Source of the DNA: a virus
Strand: one strand, 5' to 3'
Virus record (IMG/VR): IMGVR_UViG_3300044797_000025
Location: 1-38,190 of that record
DNA: 38,190 bases
Part shown: positions 24,455 through 32,848 of the stretch, one piece after another
Layout: every line of letters begins with the position of its first letter
Numbering within the stretch: the first letter of the stretch is position 1
Position numbers and translations under genes: made by a program
Notes under the pieces: model-generated
The model's database searches: none
Told to the model about the DNA's origin: nothing
The model's input: the letters and a program-made list of their open reading frames with translations, nothing else

Positions 24455-25399
24455 CTATGCCGCGAACATACCGCGACCAACATTCTTCCAAAAATCTTTG
24501 TTTTCCTTTGTCGTCTTCTCCATCTTCGTTCCACGCTTGAACGGACGCTGTTCACCCACATCAACCTTGTCTTTTGGTTCAGGGTTCGCCTTCTTGAGCT
24601 TGTTCACCCAGGCCGTGTTAATCTTCTTTAGGACGGATTCGGGAAGAAGGTTCAGAAGTTCTTCAGCCGTTGCCTTATCCAGATTTGACATATACTCCGC
24701 CTGAAGCTCAGTCCGAACGGACTTGGTTGCCGCCGCGATGTCTGCAGGCTGTCCGGCTTTGCGCATCATCATCGCTTTGCGGGCAATGCGGGCAACCATC
24801 ATTTCCGTCTCAGGCAATCCTTCCGCTTTGATTCCCGCCCCGATCTTCACGCGGTAATCGTTCCAGATCTTGCGCGATTCAGCCGCAAGCTCATCAGCTT
24901 TCTGACGGTCTGCCGCTTTCTGCGCGTCTGTCTTGAAGCGGTTGTTCTCGCGCTCAAGTTCACGGAGACGGCGCTGTTCTTCCGTCAGTGTCGCTGGCTC
25001 AACCTCATTCTCATAGAGCCATTGCTTGACCGCATGAACCAGTTTTGGTTTGCGCGATTCAAGCATCGACTTCATTAAAGCCGCTTGCTTGTCTTCGTCG
25101 TATTTGAACTGAGGAGAATTCAAAAGCTCAACGAACTGCTGGGGATCGTCAACCTTGGCCGCGAAGTTGTTGAACGCCTTCTCGTACTTATCCGCGTCCG
25201 CTACGCGCTTTTCAAGACCTTCCGCTTTCTGAATGCGCTGGGCTAAGTCGCCCTCAGACCAATCCTTCCCATTGATCTTGAAGATCTGACCTGTTGGCTT
25301 AGCCCCTTCCTGAGCTTTTGCCGGTTCTGCTGTCTTTCCTGGTGCCGGTGCCGATGCGGCTGGTACTGCGGGCGCGGCTGGTGCCTGTACTTCTCCCAT
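24455..25399 (-). CDS. Scaffolding protein, 314 aa
   Basis: Ala/Pro-rich leader (MGEVQAPAAPAVPA) followed by long charged helices, with KAEGLEKRVADADKYEKAF and a C-terminal basic end (KRGTKMEKTTKENKDFW). This composition, and the gene order portal-scaffold-capsid, define the call. A strong terminator stands upstream, so it probably heads a separate transcript or depends on read-through. Confidence 0.8.
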   Translation of the reverse strand: MGEVQAPAAPAVPAASAPAPGKTAEPAKAQEGAKPTGQIFKINGKDWSEGDLAQRIQKAEGLEKRVADADKYEKAFNNFAAKVDDPQQFVELLNSPQFKYDEDKQAALMKSMLESRKPKLVHAVKQWLYENEVEPATLTEEQRRLRELERENNRFKTDAQKAADRQKADELAAESRKIWNDYRVKIGAGIKAEGLPETEMMVARIARKAMMMRKAGQPADIAAATKSVRTELQAEYMSNLDKATAEELLNLLPESVLKKINTAWVNKLKKANPEPKDKVDVGEQRPFKRGTKMEKTTKENKDFWKNVGRGMFAA

Positions 25400-25530
25400 G
25401 TGTTCCTCCCTTTACCCAAAAAAAGGCGGGACCAAGTGGTTTTATCCACTCAATCCCGCCTAGTTATCGGGTGTTTTCCGTAGTGCTAGGCACTCAAAGC
25501 GGTAATGAGCCGCAACCGGTTAAAATGAAT
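25400..25530 (-). promoter_or_regulatory. Structured intergenic region before scaffold gene
   Basis: 131 bases with three inverted repeats: the terminator (25418-25461), AGTGC-TAG-GCACT (25482-25494) and GCGG with CCGC around TAATGAG (25499-25513). It has no gene. A promoter for the scaffold/capsid message would be expected here, but no clear sigma-70 pair is seen. Confidence 0.5.
25418..25461 (-). terminator. Strong intrinsic terminator before scaffold gene
   Basis: Minus-strand stem AGGCGGGA/TCCCGCCT with a second inner stem (AGTGG/CCACT) and a run of seven T directly after. It ends transcription coming from the portal side after the two small secreted proteins. Confidence 0.85.
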
Positions 25531-25959
25531 CTAGTTACAGACTTGCTTGCCTTGCACTGTGCTGGACGAAGCCGCAATCCATTGATACGAATTCGCGCTA
25601 CCAGTCGAGAGACAAAGGAACGTGCTCTGACAGTTAGAACACATCACGATTTGACCAGTCGCGGCAGGAATGATCCCGCTCGCTCCCTCAATCTGAGACG
25701 ACGTCAAAGACGTTAATGCAAGAATCTGCTGGGAAGTCGCCGTGGTTGTGGCAGTAACAGTCGTGTTCGACCAGTTGAAAAGCGAACCATTCCCAACCAA
25801 GACACCGCCCGTAGTCGCAGGAATAGCTGTGCTGTTGGCCGGATACAGATACCCCGCAAACGTGTTCGTACTCGTCACAAGCGCGGGCGTGTAGTTCCCG
25901 TCAGCGCACAATAAAACCGGCAACATCAACATCCCGGCAACGGCAAGTAACTTTTTCAT
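25531..25959 (-). CDS. Small secreted protein, 142 aa
   Basis: MKKLLAVAGMLMLPVLLCAD is a clear signal peptide with a good AAAAGGAG site upstream. The mature part is Thr/Ser/Ala-rich and beta-type, ending in a Cys-containing module (GQIVMCSNCQSTFLC, QVCN) that resembles the C-terminus of the 835-residue fibre. It follows the portal by one gene. Position is structural, the signal is not; role unknown. Confidence 0.7.
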   Translation of the reverse strand: MKKLLAVAGMLMLPVLLCADGNYTPALVTSTNTFAGYLYPANSTAIPATTGGVLVGNGSLFNWSNTTVTATTTATSQQILALTSLTSSQIEGASGIIPAATGQIVMCSNCQSTFLCLSTGSANSYQWIAASSSTVQGKQVCN

Positions 25960-25975
25960 CTGTTTTCATCTCCTT

Positions 25976-26374
25976 TTATTTTTCTCGTAAGACTGAAATC
26001 GTCGGGGTAGTCGATGGCCCCGTTCCTAACTGTACGGCATACAACTGACCCCAGTACGGAACCGTAGGGCCGTCCGGCGACCACGGCTGACAAGAAGTCG
26101 ACGTTACGCAAGGCGGAATTAAAAATCCTCCACCGTTGCCGCTCGTCATTCCAACCGATACGGTTGAAATAAGAATCGAAAAAGAAGAGTTATTAACAAT
26201 CCAGGTTCGCGTGATGAATGAATCCTGCGTCAAGATCTGCGTCGGTGACGCCGTGTTCGTCGATAAATTCATGCTCTTTGTGTCAGACGTAAACATGTTC
26301 GATCCATCCGCAGGAATGTCCGCCCACGAACAAGACGCGATCAAAAGTGGCAAAATGCAAAGAAGTTTTTTCAT
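25976..26374 (-). CDS. Small secreted protein, 132 aa
   Basis: MKKLLCILPLLIASCSWADI is a signal peptide, with LIASC close to a lipobox, so it may be a lipoprotein. The mature part is beta-rich, with SSFSILISTVSVG and a Pro/Cys loop (IPPCVTSTSCQPW). ATG 26374 overlaps the portal TGA. It forms a pair with the 25531 gene. Function unknown. Confidence 0.7.
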   Translation of the reverse strand: MKKLLCILPLLIASCSWADIPADGSNMFTSDTKSMNLSTNTASPTQILTQDSFITRTWIVNNSSFSILISTVSVGMTSGNGGGFLIPPCVTSTSCQPWSPDGPTVPYWGQLYAVQLGTGPSTTPTISVLREK

Positions 26375-28398
26375 TGGACTCCTACAGGCTGTGGTGGATT
26401 GGCTGGCTGTGGAACACCAGCGGGCGGCGCGGAACCGTTCCCGTTCTGTGCAGGACGCGGCGGCATCGGAGGTTTCGCTCCCTGTTGCGGCGGCGGTGCG
26501 CCAGCGCCAGGCGCAGTCGGTGTCATAAACTTCTGGTGCTGATCTAAATGGTCTTTAAAAGCCGCCAGAACTTGAGGATTTTTTCGCGCTTCAAGGTTCG
26601 CAATTTTCGCCAGGTGCTCGGGGAAATGGAGAGTGTGTACATCGGCCCAGAGGACAGGAACTTTCTCGCCGCGCAAGAGCGATTCGTTTTCTTCTTTGAT
26701 GAGGTGCATTTCGGATTCAATGGCTTCAGTGGCAGGTTCGAGCGATCCGGTTTCAAGCACTTGTTCCATATCTCCAGGAGTTTTCAAAAGGCCCATGTCT
26801 TTATACCACTCGGCTATTTGCATCCTCCCAGAGATGGTCTGAGCGAGCGGGTTGCCGTACTTTACAACAATTCGATCAATCTTTTCAATATCTTTCTTTC
26901 CAAACGATTTCTGGTAGTACTTCTTGGTCGCCGTCTGAGACATGCCTTGCCGCGTCAGAGTCTTCGGTTGTCCCTGTTCATCCTGTCCCATATCAGGAAA
27001 ACCGAAATCCTGCAAGTTGTAAATTATTTGCGTCGCCACTTGCTCGGCAAGACGCACGTAAGCTTGCTGAGTATCCGAATTAAATGTGATCGAGTTCGAC
27101 GACATCAAGGCAAGGGCGGCCCCAGAAACTTGGCCTTTGAGAACGAGGTCGGGATTGCCTCGTACCACTTCGTTGACTCCCATGACCGTCCCCATATTTT
27201 GAATAGTTTTATCAATGAAGGTAAAGGTTTCCTGCGGAGATGAGGTGAGTTGCAAGGCCGACGGTTTGCCCGCTTCGCCAAGACTTGAATCGTATTCAAT
27301 GAGGTTAAGCCCTCCATACAAGTTCTCCCATGAAATGCTCGACCCCTTCGGAATCAAAACGTTTTGAATCGCGAACGTCAGTTCATTCGTAAGAACTGCG
27401 CTTGTAAGACGATCCACCATTTCCTGCATCGGAAGAGCGTCAAACCCACGGCAGTACCCGAACGGCGATCCCCACAACTCCCGCGACGCCATGCGAAACA
27501 CAGGAATGTCCGCATTGCGATAGGGGTTCTTCCCATCAGCAAGAATCACATGGTCGTCAATAAAAACAAGAAGTCGCCCCGTCGCAAGCGCAGAACTTTT
27601 CTTGTGAATGAAATAGTAAACAGGCAGAATATCGTTTTCGTCCGTCAGCGAATACGTCAACTGCGTGTCGCCTAACGCGCCCGCTGTCGAGAGTGAAACG
27701 ATTTCTTTCGCCCACGCCGGATACCGCTTGGCCACATCAAACTTGTTTTCCCACCGCCGCAAAATGAGCCATTGCTTACGCGAGGCATCCGCTAAATTGA
27801 CATCAATGATAATGTCAAACGGCGTCCATACCTCTATCTCGTTATCGCCTTCATTGATCGAGATTTCCCCGTTCTCGTCATCGTAGTCCGTCGCTAATGT
27901 TCGTCCCAATTCCTTGTTCCACAAGACAGAGACGTATGATTCTCCGAACACCGATGACATTTCGGTACATAGCCGGAGCTTTCCACCGAGATCCACTTTA
28001 ACATCATTGGAGTAGACGAAGAGAATCCCTTTGGCTTGCTTGATCTGGTCTTGCGCTTGCGCGTCTGAGACGGTCGCTTGGGGTTCATAAGCTATCTTCT
28101 GTTGACACACCATATTCACCGTATGCGTAATCAAATTCCCGTAATGGTTGATGTAGGTGTTCGACAGTTCTCCCTCCTGTCCACTATGAAATATCGCGCC
28201 CTTCAAAATGAATCCTTGGAAATACTTGAAGTAGGAATTGCGGTAGATGTTGATGCGGCCCGTCCGGTTCATTTCGAGGAAGTAGGTGTCGATCTGCTCA
28301 ATGCACCGCGAGACGCACTTGTCGGCTTCCTGATTGGCGAAATATTCCTGCCGCTTCGGATCTAACGTCTGGTTGGTTTCGACGTAGCGGCTACTCAT
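26371..28398 (-). CDS. Portal protein, 675 aa
   Basis: Start ATG 28398 overlaps the previous gene as ATGA. Length and segments fit P22-type portals: early helices (FANQEADKCVSRCIEQIDTY), IEVWTPFDIIIDVNLADA, PVFRMASRELWGSPFGYCRG and VMGVNEVVRGNPDLVLKGQV. The last 60 residues are a Pro/Gly/Ala-rich tail. Forms the dodecameric DNA entry ring and binds terminase and connector. Confidence 0.85.
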   Translation of the reverse strand: MSSRYVETNQTLDPKRQEYFANQEADKCVSRCIEQIDTYFLEMNRTGRINIYRNSYFKYFQGFILKGAIFHSGQEGELSNTYINHYGNLITHTVNMVCQQKIAYEPQATVSDAQAQDQIKQAKGILFVYSNDVKVDLGGKLRLCTEMSSVFGESYVSVLWNKELGRTLATDYDDENGEISINEGDNEIEVWTPFDIIIDVNLADASRKQWLILRRWENKFDVAKRYPAWAKEIVSLSTAGALGDTQLTYSLTDENDILPVYYFIHKKSSALATGRLLVFIDDHVILADGKNPYRNADIPVFRMASRELWGSPFGYCRGFDALPMQEMVDRLTSAVLTNELTFAIQNVLIPKGSSISWENLYGGLNLIEYDSSLGEAGKPSALQLTSSPQETFTFIDKTIQNMGTVMGVNEVVRGNPDLVLKGQVSGAALALMSSNSITFNSDTQQAYVRLAEQVATQIIYNLQDFGFPDMGQDEQGQPKTLTRQGMSQTATKKYYQKSFGKKDIEKIDRIVVKYGNPLAQTISGRMQIAEWYKDMGLLKTPGDMEQVLETGSLEPATEAIESEMHLIKEENESLLRGEKVPVLWADVHTLHFPEHLAKIANLEARKNPQVLAAFKDHLDQHQKFMTPTAPGAGAPPPQQGAKPPMPPRPAQNGNGSAPPAGVPQPANPPQPVGVQ

Positions 28399-28559
28399 CT
28401 GGAAAGTTCCACCATCTCGGAATCAATGGGATTGTGCGTGTACCTACCGGAAAAAACGATCTGAGTCTTAACATCATCCCTTAGAAGTTTTCGCAATGCT
28501 TCCATTGCCGTCTCAGAATCATCTACATCAAAAGCCACAACGATAGAATATTTTCTCAT
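28395..28559 (-). CDS. Small hypothetical protein, 54 aa
   Basis: MRKYSIVVAFDVDDSETAME opens an alpha/beta-type protein, ending in SRYTHNP-like residues then EMVELSR. ATGA overlaps on both sides (with the 28556 gene and the portal) make it very likely real. No family recognised. Confidence 0.65.
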   Translation of the reverse strand: MRKYSIVVAFDVDDSETAMEALRKLLRDDVKTQIVFSGRYTHNPIDSEMVELSR

Positions 28560-28882
28560 CGCTTCCACGGCTCGGACGTGCTGAGGACAGGCTTATTCGT
28601 CGTGCGCGTCATCACGGCCATCACGGATTTAAGTTTGTTCATGTCGTCTTTGACTTCCCGAAGATCCTTGTCGAACGCTCGGGCCCCCGTCTCAAAAGCC
28701 GTCAGTTTCTGCAAGATCTGGTCCACCCGCATCTGCAAGGACGCCATCTCACCGTCAAGCCGAGCATAGGCTTGAAGACTCTTCATAACCTCTTCGGCAG
28801 AAATCTTTTCAGGGAACCGCGAGTCGAGCCAATGACCAATCCGTGATACTATTCCCAAAATAACCTCCAGATAAACTTCCAT
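28556..28882 (-). CDS. Coiled-coil head-region protein, 108 aa
   Basis: Helical throughout: MEVYLEVILGIVSRIGHWLD, then a long coiled coil from about residue 40 to 92 (EMASLQMRVDQILQKLTAFE). It overlaps the 28849 gene by 34 bases. Sits just ahead of the portal, so a packaging or head accessory role is possible. Confidence 0.6.
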   Translation of the reverse strand: MEVYLEVILGIVSRIGHWLDSRFPEKISAEEVMKSLQAYARLDGEMASLQMRVDQILQKLTAFETGARAFDKDLREVKDDMNKLKSVMAVMTRTTNKPVLSTSEPWKR

Positions 28883-29100
28883 TTGTTCTTCGCGAAGTAT
28901 CCGCGAAAGAACTTGTCAAACGCCGGATCACCGGAAAGAATCACCGCGTCACGCGGGTCAAGGCCATACAGCCACGTCTGGAAATCCTTGAATGAAAACG
29001 CCGCCATCGAATCCGCGTCCATGGGCCATCGGTGCTGAAGAATCCGCTTCTCATGGTCCGTCAAAATACGGAGCGGAATGATTTCACTAATGCTCGGCAT
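28849..29100 (-). CDS. Hypothetical protein, 83 aa
   Basis: MPSISEIIPLRILTDHEKRI start; contains DPRDAVILSGDPAFDKFFRG and a basic aromatic C-terminus (KWKFIWRLFWE). Overlaps the 29087 gene by 14 bases. No known domain. Confidence 0.6.
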   Translation of the reverse strand: MPSISEIIPLRILTDHEKRILQHRWPMDADSMAAFSFKDFQTWLYGLDPRDAVILSGDPAFDKFFRGYFAKNKWKFIWRLFWE

Positions 29101-29449
29101 TGCGCCCTCGTCTCCACACCCGTTCTTCCGACGTGGAGAATCCCTTCTCTAACGGAACCGTCCGTCGCTCCGGCTTAATCATCATGATCGGTTCCCGCAC
29201 CGTCGTGTCAAGGACAATCGGTAATCCTAGAAACATATCGTGCTGATCGTGTTTGGCATATTCCATCGTCCCTCCAACTTCCGACCGAAGCGCAAAGCGA
29301 AGACCAGGTGACAACAGAATCTTCCACGGCTGATACCCGCGCATCTTCATGCGCTGAATGAGCACGCGAATCTGGTTGGCAAGCGAACCCACCACGAACC
29401 GTTGTGGATCGTGTTTAACAAACGTCCCGATGTCAGGAAGGCTTGACAT
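29087..29449 (-). CDS. Hypothetical phage protein, 120 aa
   Basis: ATG 29449 with GAGG upstream starts MSSLPDIGTFVKHDPQRFVV. A frame from 29506 is longer but overlaps the zinc protein. The core ILLSPGLRFALRSEVGG and LGLPIVLDTTVREPIMM looks like a small mixed fold found in phage head modules. Basic C-terminus. Role unknown. Confidence 0.65.
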   Translation of the reverse strand: MSSLPDIGTFVKHDPQRFVVGSLANQIRVLIQRMKMRGYQPWKILLSPGLRFALRSEVGGTMEYAKHDQHDMFLGLPIVLDTTVREPIMMIKPERRTVPLEKGFSTSEERVWRRGRNAEH

Positions 29450-29597
29450 TCTCAATCCTCTCATCTTTCGCCGGAACAATGTCCTTTGTCGCTTGCGTGT
29501 ATTCACCAGACTGCGCCAACCGTGTCGCCTGGTGGTTGTTCTGGTGCGAATGAAAGTCCCGCATCGTCACTTTAACCCCGCACGTCACACACGTCAC
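29433..29597 (-). CDS. Small Cys/His protein, 54 aa
   Basis: GTG 29597 opens VTCVTCGVKV then FHSHQNNHQA. The C-x2-C plus His cluster looks like a small zinc-binding unit. It nearly touches the previous stop and overlaps the next start by 17 bases. The ribosome site is weak, so coupling is assumed. Confidence 0.5.
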   Translation of the reverse strand: MTCVTCGVKVTMRDFHSHQNNHQATRLAQSGEYTQATKDIVPAKDERIENVKPS

Positions 29598-29598
29598 G

Positions 29599-29931
29599 CT
29601 ACTGCCCGCACTTCAAGATCTCGTTACGCGCCAGGTTAATCATCAACTGTTTCGTGTTGGCGTCCGTGATGACCTCAATTGACCCGTCAGATCGCATCTT
29701 GGATAACTCCCAAAGCCCCGTAAATGACCCTACGCGAAGCCGACGCACCATGAGGACTAAATCTGGCTGACCGTCATACTTCACGCGTCCTGGGTCATCC
29801 TGGGCGGCTAGAGGCGGGTCTAGGGGCTCGTTGTAAACGTCAACGGGCATAGACCTGTTGATCTTCTTGGCCGCTCGCGCTTTCGCCATTCGTTCCCGCG
29901 CCGCCTGTCTCTTGGCTTCGTCCCAGGCCAT
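29599..29931 (-). CDS. Hypothetical protein with basic helical start, 110 aa
   Basis: MAWDEAKRQAARERMAKARA is a basic helix, then a Pro/Asp-rich linker and a C-terminal mixed part (LVLMVRRLRVGSFTGLWELS). It shares one base with the 29931 gene. Possibly DNA-associated; no family recognised. Confidence 0.6.
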   Translation of the reverse strand: MAWDEAKRQAARERMAKARAAKKINRSMPVDVYNEPLDPPLAAQDDPGRVKYDGQPDLVLMVRRLRVGSFTGLWELSKMRSDGSIEVITDANTKQLMINLARNEILKCGQ

Positions 29932-30206
29932 TACGCGACTCCCATCGGGACCGTCGAGCGATTAATCACAGGCGGTTTCGGCGCATGGGCTTTGGCTTGC
30001 TCTGCTTCAATCACTTCCTTCGGCAACCGGCTCACGAGGTCATCGTGAATGTTGCGAAGAATGTCCATGCAATGAAACATCGCCTTGCCAAACCGGAGCG
30101 GGAACTTCTCGCCTTCCAAAGCGTATCCCATCATCTCCACCGCCTTCACCGTGTCGAGCGCATCCTGAATGTCTTTGGCTTCTACAATCGGTTCTCTACC
30201 GTCCAT
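29931..30206 (-). CDS. Hypothetical helical protein, 91 aa
   Basis: ATG 30206 has GGGAGGAAAG upstream and starts MDGREPIVEAKDIQDALDTV. The frame from 30221 would add five residues without a better site. Helical, with FGKAMFHCMDILRNIHDDLV. Near terminase, so possibly a head accessory. No known domain. Confidence 0.6.
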   Translation of the reverse strand: MDGREPIVEAKDIQDALDTVKAVEMMGYALEGEKFPLRFGKAMFHCMDILRNIHDDLVSRLPKEVIEAEQAKAHAPKPPVINRSTVPMGVA

Positions 30207-30549
30207 GTGCTTTCCTCCCATGCTCTTGTTTCGGGCCTCTTGCCAAGTTTTCGCTTGGGCCTCCCGTCGACTTTGAAATAACTTTCGTTGCCAAGCCTTT
30301 GCCTTTGATGTTCGTCGCGTAAAACCTTCCTTTCGACGGAGCCTGCATCATCTGCTGAACCGTCATCGGATACACCATGAAATGAACGTACTCATCCCCG
30401 CGCTTGGTCGTCACCGTCAGTTGAAACAACGCCGGATCATACTTGATCTTGGCAATCCACGACGAATCGCCTATCGGTTCCTCGATCTTGCCTAATCCTG
30501 ACGATGAGGCCGTCGGCAGTAACGACGCTAACTGATTGACCGTCGCCAT
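30196..30549 (-). CDS. KTSC-domain protein, 117 aa
   Basis: Residues about 28-85 match the KTSC domain: SSWIAKIKYDP, then LTVTTKRGDEYVHFMVYPMT and APSKGRFYATNIKG. The domain is small, beta-rich and common beside DNA-handling phage genes; its function is not settled. The last 30 residues are basic and disordered. Shares one base with the terminase stop. Confidence 0.85.
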   Translation of the reverse strand: MATVNQLASLLPTASSSGLGKIEEPIGDSSWIAKIKYDPALFQLTVTTKRGDEYVHFMVYPMTVQQMMQAPSKGRFYATNIKGKGLATKVISKSTGGPSENLARGPKQEHGRKAHGR

Positions 30550-32042
30550 CAGTTCTTCCAGTGTGGCTTACGCCAATCGTCCGTTGTGCGTTTCGGCAAA
30601 GGAAGCTTGATCGCTTGACGCAGAACTTTGTAGTTATCCGACTCCGGCGGTTTAGCGTTCGGGATGTTATGCGTGTCGACGGACATCCCATACATCGCCG
30701 GAATCGGGTTCGTGATCGTGTCGATGTTGCGAATCAAGTAACAGAGCGCCGCAAGACCGTCGAAGTGGCCATACACCGCCGAGCGCGAAAACTCTTTCTT
30801 CTGTTTGTCCCAAATCCCGTTCGCTAAACATCCAATCAAATGAGAACACGCCGGATTGACAAGAAGTCGTTTACTGTTGATCCACATCCGCACTTCGTTG
30901 ACCATCGCGAAAAGTTCGTCTTTGGTCGTCGGAACAAACGGCAAGCCGTGAATGCCCGATAGATCCTGCAGGACGATCAAGTTGTTGTTGTCGCCGATGC
31001 GCCGGTAAACCTTCTCAAAACCAATCTGCTTTTCCGTCATCTTGATCGCCGCCGCTAACAGGTCCGTCCTCACTTCCTCGTTCTTAAGCACCGTCTCGTC
31101 CTCCACCACCAGACAAGCACGGCGAAAGTCGTAGTAAGCATATAGATTGACGGTGAAATCACGCACGCCTGTGTCAAGAGCGTTGTACTTGTGATAAAAC
31201 TCAAAAAACTTGTCGTGCGCAAGACACTGCACATACTCTTGTCTCCATTCGGGAATGATGAGTCGGCTCTGGTCGACAATCCACTTACACTCCATCTCGC
31301 GCTGCCACGCCACTTCACCGCCCGGCATCGCTTCCATTCGCCCGCGCATCTCGTCGCGTTTGGATTCGGGAATGTCGGAATGATAAATGTCCCGCACTTC
31401 CAGACACCCGACGGACTTGGCGCGTTCGTAGTACGCTTTCACCGGATGATTCGGAATCTCCGGCGGCGTCGTCATAATAACAATTCGCGGTTTGGATTTC
31501 GTGCGGATGAACATCGGCAGGAGAATGTTCTGAATGACGTGATCGAGCGGATACGAATCCTCTTCGTCACCGAAAAACCCGGCTTCGTCAATCAGCACGT
31601 CCGTCACGTTATGAATCCCGCGCGCGTTCTCGATGTGACCGCCCTGCGCCGCCAGAAGATAGGTGCGCATATTCGTCGATTTGAATTCGTAAAAGCTGTC
31701 TTGGCTGTCGTAGCGCGGCTGGTAGTCAGGCGGGCAATCCTGCAGGAGAGTGTCGAACGCGGGCTTCACGATTGTGCGTAGTTTCTTGAGAGTCGAGCTG
31801 ATAATGAGTTGGTTGCAATCGCGCTCTCGACGGCTTTTCTCAAGCAGATAAGTACATCCTGTAAATGTTTTACCGAATCCACGATGACAAATAATGACGA
31901 AGGGTTCCTCCGCCACGGCCCGATGCAAAGCGTCGTAAACTTCACGCTGGACGGGTTCCAGTTTGTACCGAAGAAGACCCACTTGCCATGAGAGTTGGAT
32001 CGCCTGATCTTGCTCGCTCTTCGTCAGTGAAGTTGTGGGCAT
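30549..32042 (-). CDS. Terminase large subunit, 497 aa
   Basis: Packaging motor ATPase and nuclease. Walker A HRGFGKT (53-59), Walker B VLIDEA (149-154), coupling MTTPPE (190-195) and a Q-type motif before Walker A (LEPVQREVYDAL). The nuclease part begins near ALDTGVRDFTV (Asp290) and ends near YGHFDGLAALCYLI (Asp428). ATG 32042 lacks a clear ribosome site and overlaps the small-subunit gene by 101 bases; a GTG at 31982 is another candidate start. Confidence 0.92.
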   Translation of the reverse strand: MPTTSLTKSEQDQAIQLSWQVGLLRYKLEPVQREVYDALHRAVAEEPFVIICHRGFGKTFTGCTYLLEKSRRERDCNQLIISSTLKKLRTIVKPAFDTLLQDCPPDYQPRYDSQDSFYEFKSTNMRTYLLAAQGGHIENARGIHNVTDVLIDEAGFFGDEEDSYPLDHVIQNILLPMFIRTKSKPRIVIMTTPPEIPNHPVKAYYERAKSVGCLEVRDIYHSDIPESKRDEMRGRMEAMPGGEVAWQREMECKWIVDQSRLIIPEWRQEYVQCLAHDKFFEFYHKYNALDTGVRDFTVNLYAYYDFRRACLVVEDETVLKNEEVRTDLLAAAIKMTEKQIGFEKVYRRIGDNNNLIVLQDLSGIHGLPFVPTTKDELFAMVNEVRMWINSKRLLVNPACSHLIGCLANGIWDKQKKEFSRSAVYGHFDGLAALCYLIRNIDTITNPIPAMYGMSVDTHNIPNAKPPESDNYKVLRQAIKLPLPKRTTDDWRKPHWKN

Positions 32043-32295
32043 AAATGAGTTTTAACACCGCCTGTTCATTGATGACATTTTGCAAGACCGGAATGATGTT
32101 TTCGGAATTAAGATCAGATGGTTTTCCGAGCCAATACGCCAACCAAAGTTGGGTGGCATGAAGAGACACCTTCGGAAGTTTTGATTGGCGCATCCAGAAA
32201 AGAAGGCGAGCAACGGCTTCGGGTCCATGCTCTTTAAATCGGATATCCACCTTCGGACGGCCTGACGGGTTTCCGCTAATACCTTTGGTAAACAT
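31942..32295 (-). CDS. Probable terminase small subunit, DUF5681-like, 117 aa
   Basis: FTKGISGNPSGRPK at the start matches the GNPxGRPK leader of DUF5681-like proteins often placed before large terminases. The middle is helical and the C-terminus is Ser/Gly-rich. No helix-turn-helix is obvious, so the small-subunit role rests on position and leader. Confidence 0.65.
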   Translation of the reverse strand: MFTKGISGNPSGRPKVDIRFKEHGPEAVARLLFWMRQSKLPKVSLHATQLWLAYWLGKPSDLNSENIIPVLQNVINEQAVLKLIYAHNFTDEERARSGDPTLMASGSSSVQTGTRPA

Positions 32296-32316
32296 TTGCT
32301 ATGAGCGAAGTCTAAA

Positions 32317-32499
32317 TCACTTGCGCCGAAAAGTCAAGTCCAAAGATTTCTCCAGCGCCGATTGTTTCATCACAATCGCTTGGCGAAAACCCCTGGTTTT
32401 GTAGCCCTTCACATGCTTCTTGCCCGCGTGCGCCGCCAAGCATTTCCGGCACATCGGGAACCGCGCCTTCGTGATCGTCCCGCCCCAGGAATTCTTCAT
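32317..32499 (-). CDS. Small Cys/His basic protein, 60 aa
   Basis: ATG 32499 overlaps the previous TGA as ATGA. MKNSWGGTITKARFPMCRKC then AAHAGKKH gives a possible C-C-H-H metal site, followed by a basic tail. A TTG start at 32523 is less likely. Function unknown. Confidence 0.6.
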   Translation of the reverse strand: MKNSWGGTITKARFPMCRKCLAAHAGKKHVKGYKTRGFRQAIVMKQSALEKSLDLTFRRK

Positions 32500-32777
32500 G
32501 GCAACTTCAAGAAAGCAAGACAAATCGCCATCGGCGCGGTGTGGGCGGATGCTTCATATGAATCAGGCGATCCGCGAAAGCTCGTATTTTCAAACACGCA
32601 AACCCATTCTTCTTTCAGTCTATACAATTCAAACCATTTATCTTTACGGCAGACAGATTCCACAACCTCCCACGCCGCCGCGATGGAAGTACAATAAGGC
32701 AACGGATAATCAGCTTGAATTTTTCCGCTTGGCCCCAACTTCACGGCCACGGCTTCGTTGATCTCAGAGTCCGTCAT
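32496..32777 (-). CDS. Phage ABA-sandwich-domain protein, 93 aa
   Basis: ATG 32777 is favoured over 32783 because AGAGG then has proper spacing and the start overlaps a TGA. The segment DYPLPYCTSIAAAWEVVESV with the C-terminal TAPMAICLAFLKL matches the phage ABA sandwich family (ending usually APMAICRAAL). Its role is unknown; such genes are common in early regions. Confidence 0.75.
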   Translation of the reverse strand: MTDSEINEAVAVKLGPSGKIQADYPLPYCTSIAAAWEVVESVCRKDKWFELYRLKEEWVCVFENTSFRGSPDSYEASAHTAPMAICLAFLKLP

Positions 32778-32848
32778 TTCCATCCTCTTAAATTAACCCA
32801 TGTAATAAGAAAAGTTACGAGCAGAATAATTCTTTCAATCCGAGTCAC
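32774..32848 (-). CDS. Membrane microprotein, 24 aa
   Basis: GTG 32848 after GGGGGGAAGA. One transmembrane helix (IERIILLVTFLITWV) with a short basic end. It overlaps the preceding stop and the next start (ATGA). Very short, but both junctions fit coupled translation. Confidence 0.4.
   Translation of the reverse strand: MTRIERIILLVTFLITWVNLRGWK

Noticed and set aside
26548-27243. 231-codon plus-strand frame opposite the portal gene
   Set aside because: Antisense shadow of a clear portal gene; no ribosome site.
31191-31781. 196-codon plus-strand frame opposite the terminase
   Set aside because: Antisense shadow of the terminase ATPase and nuclease regions.
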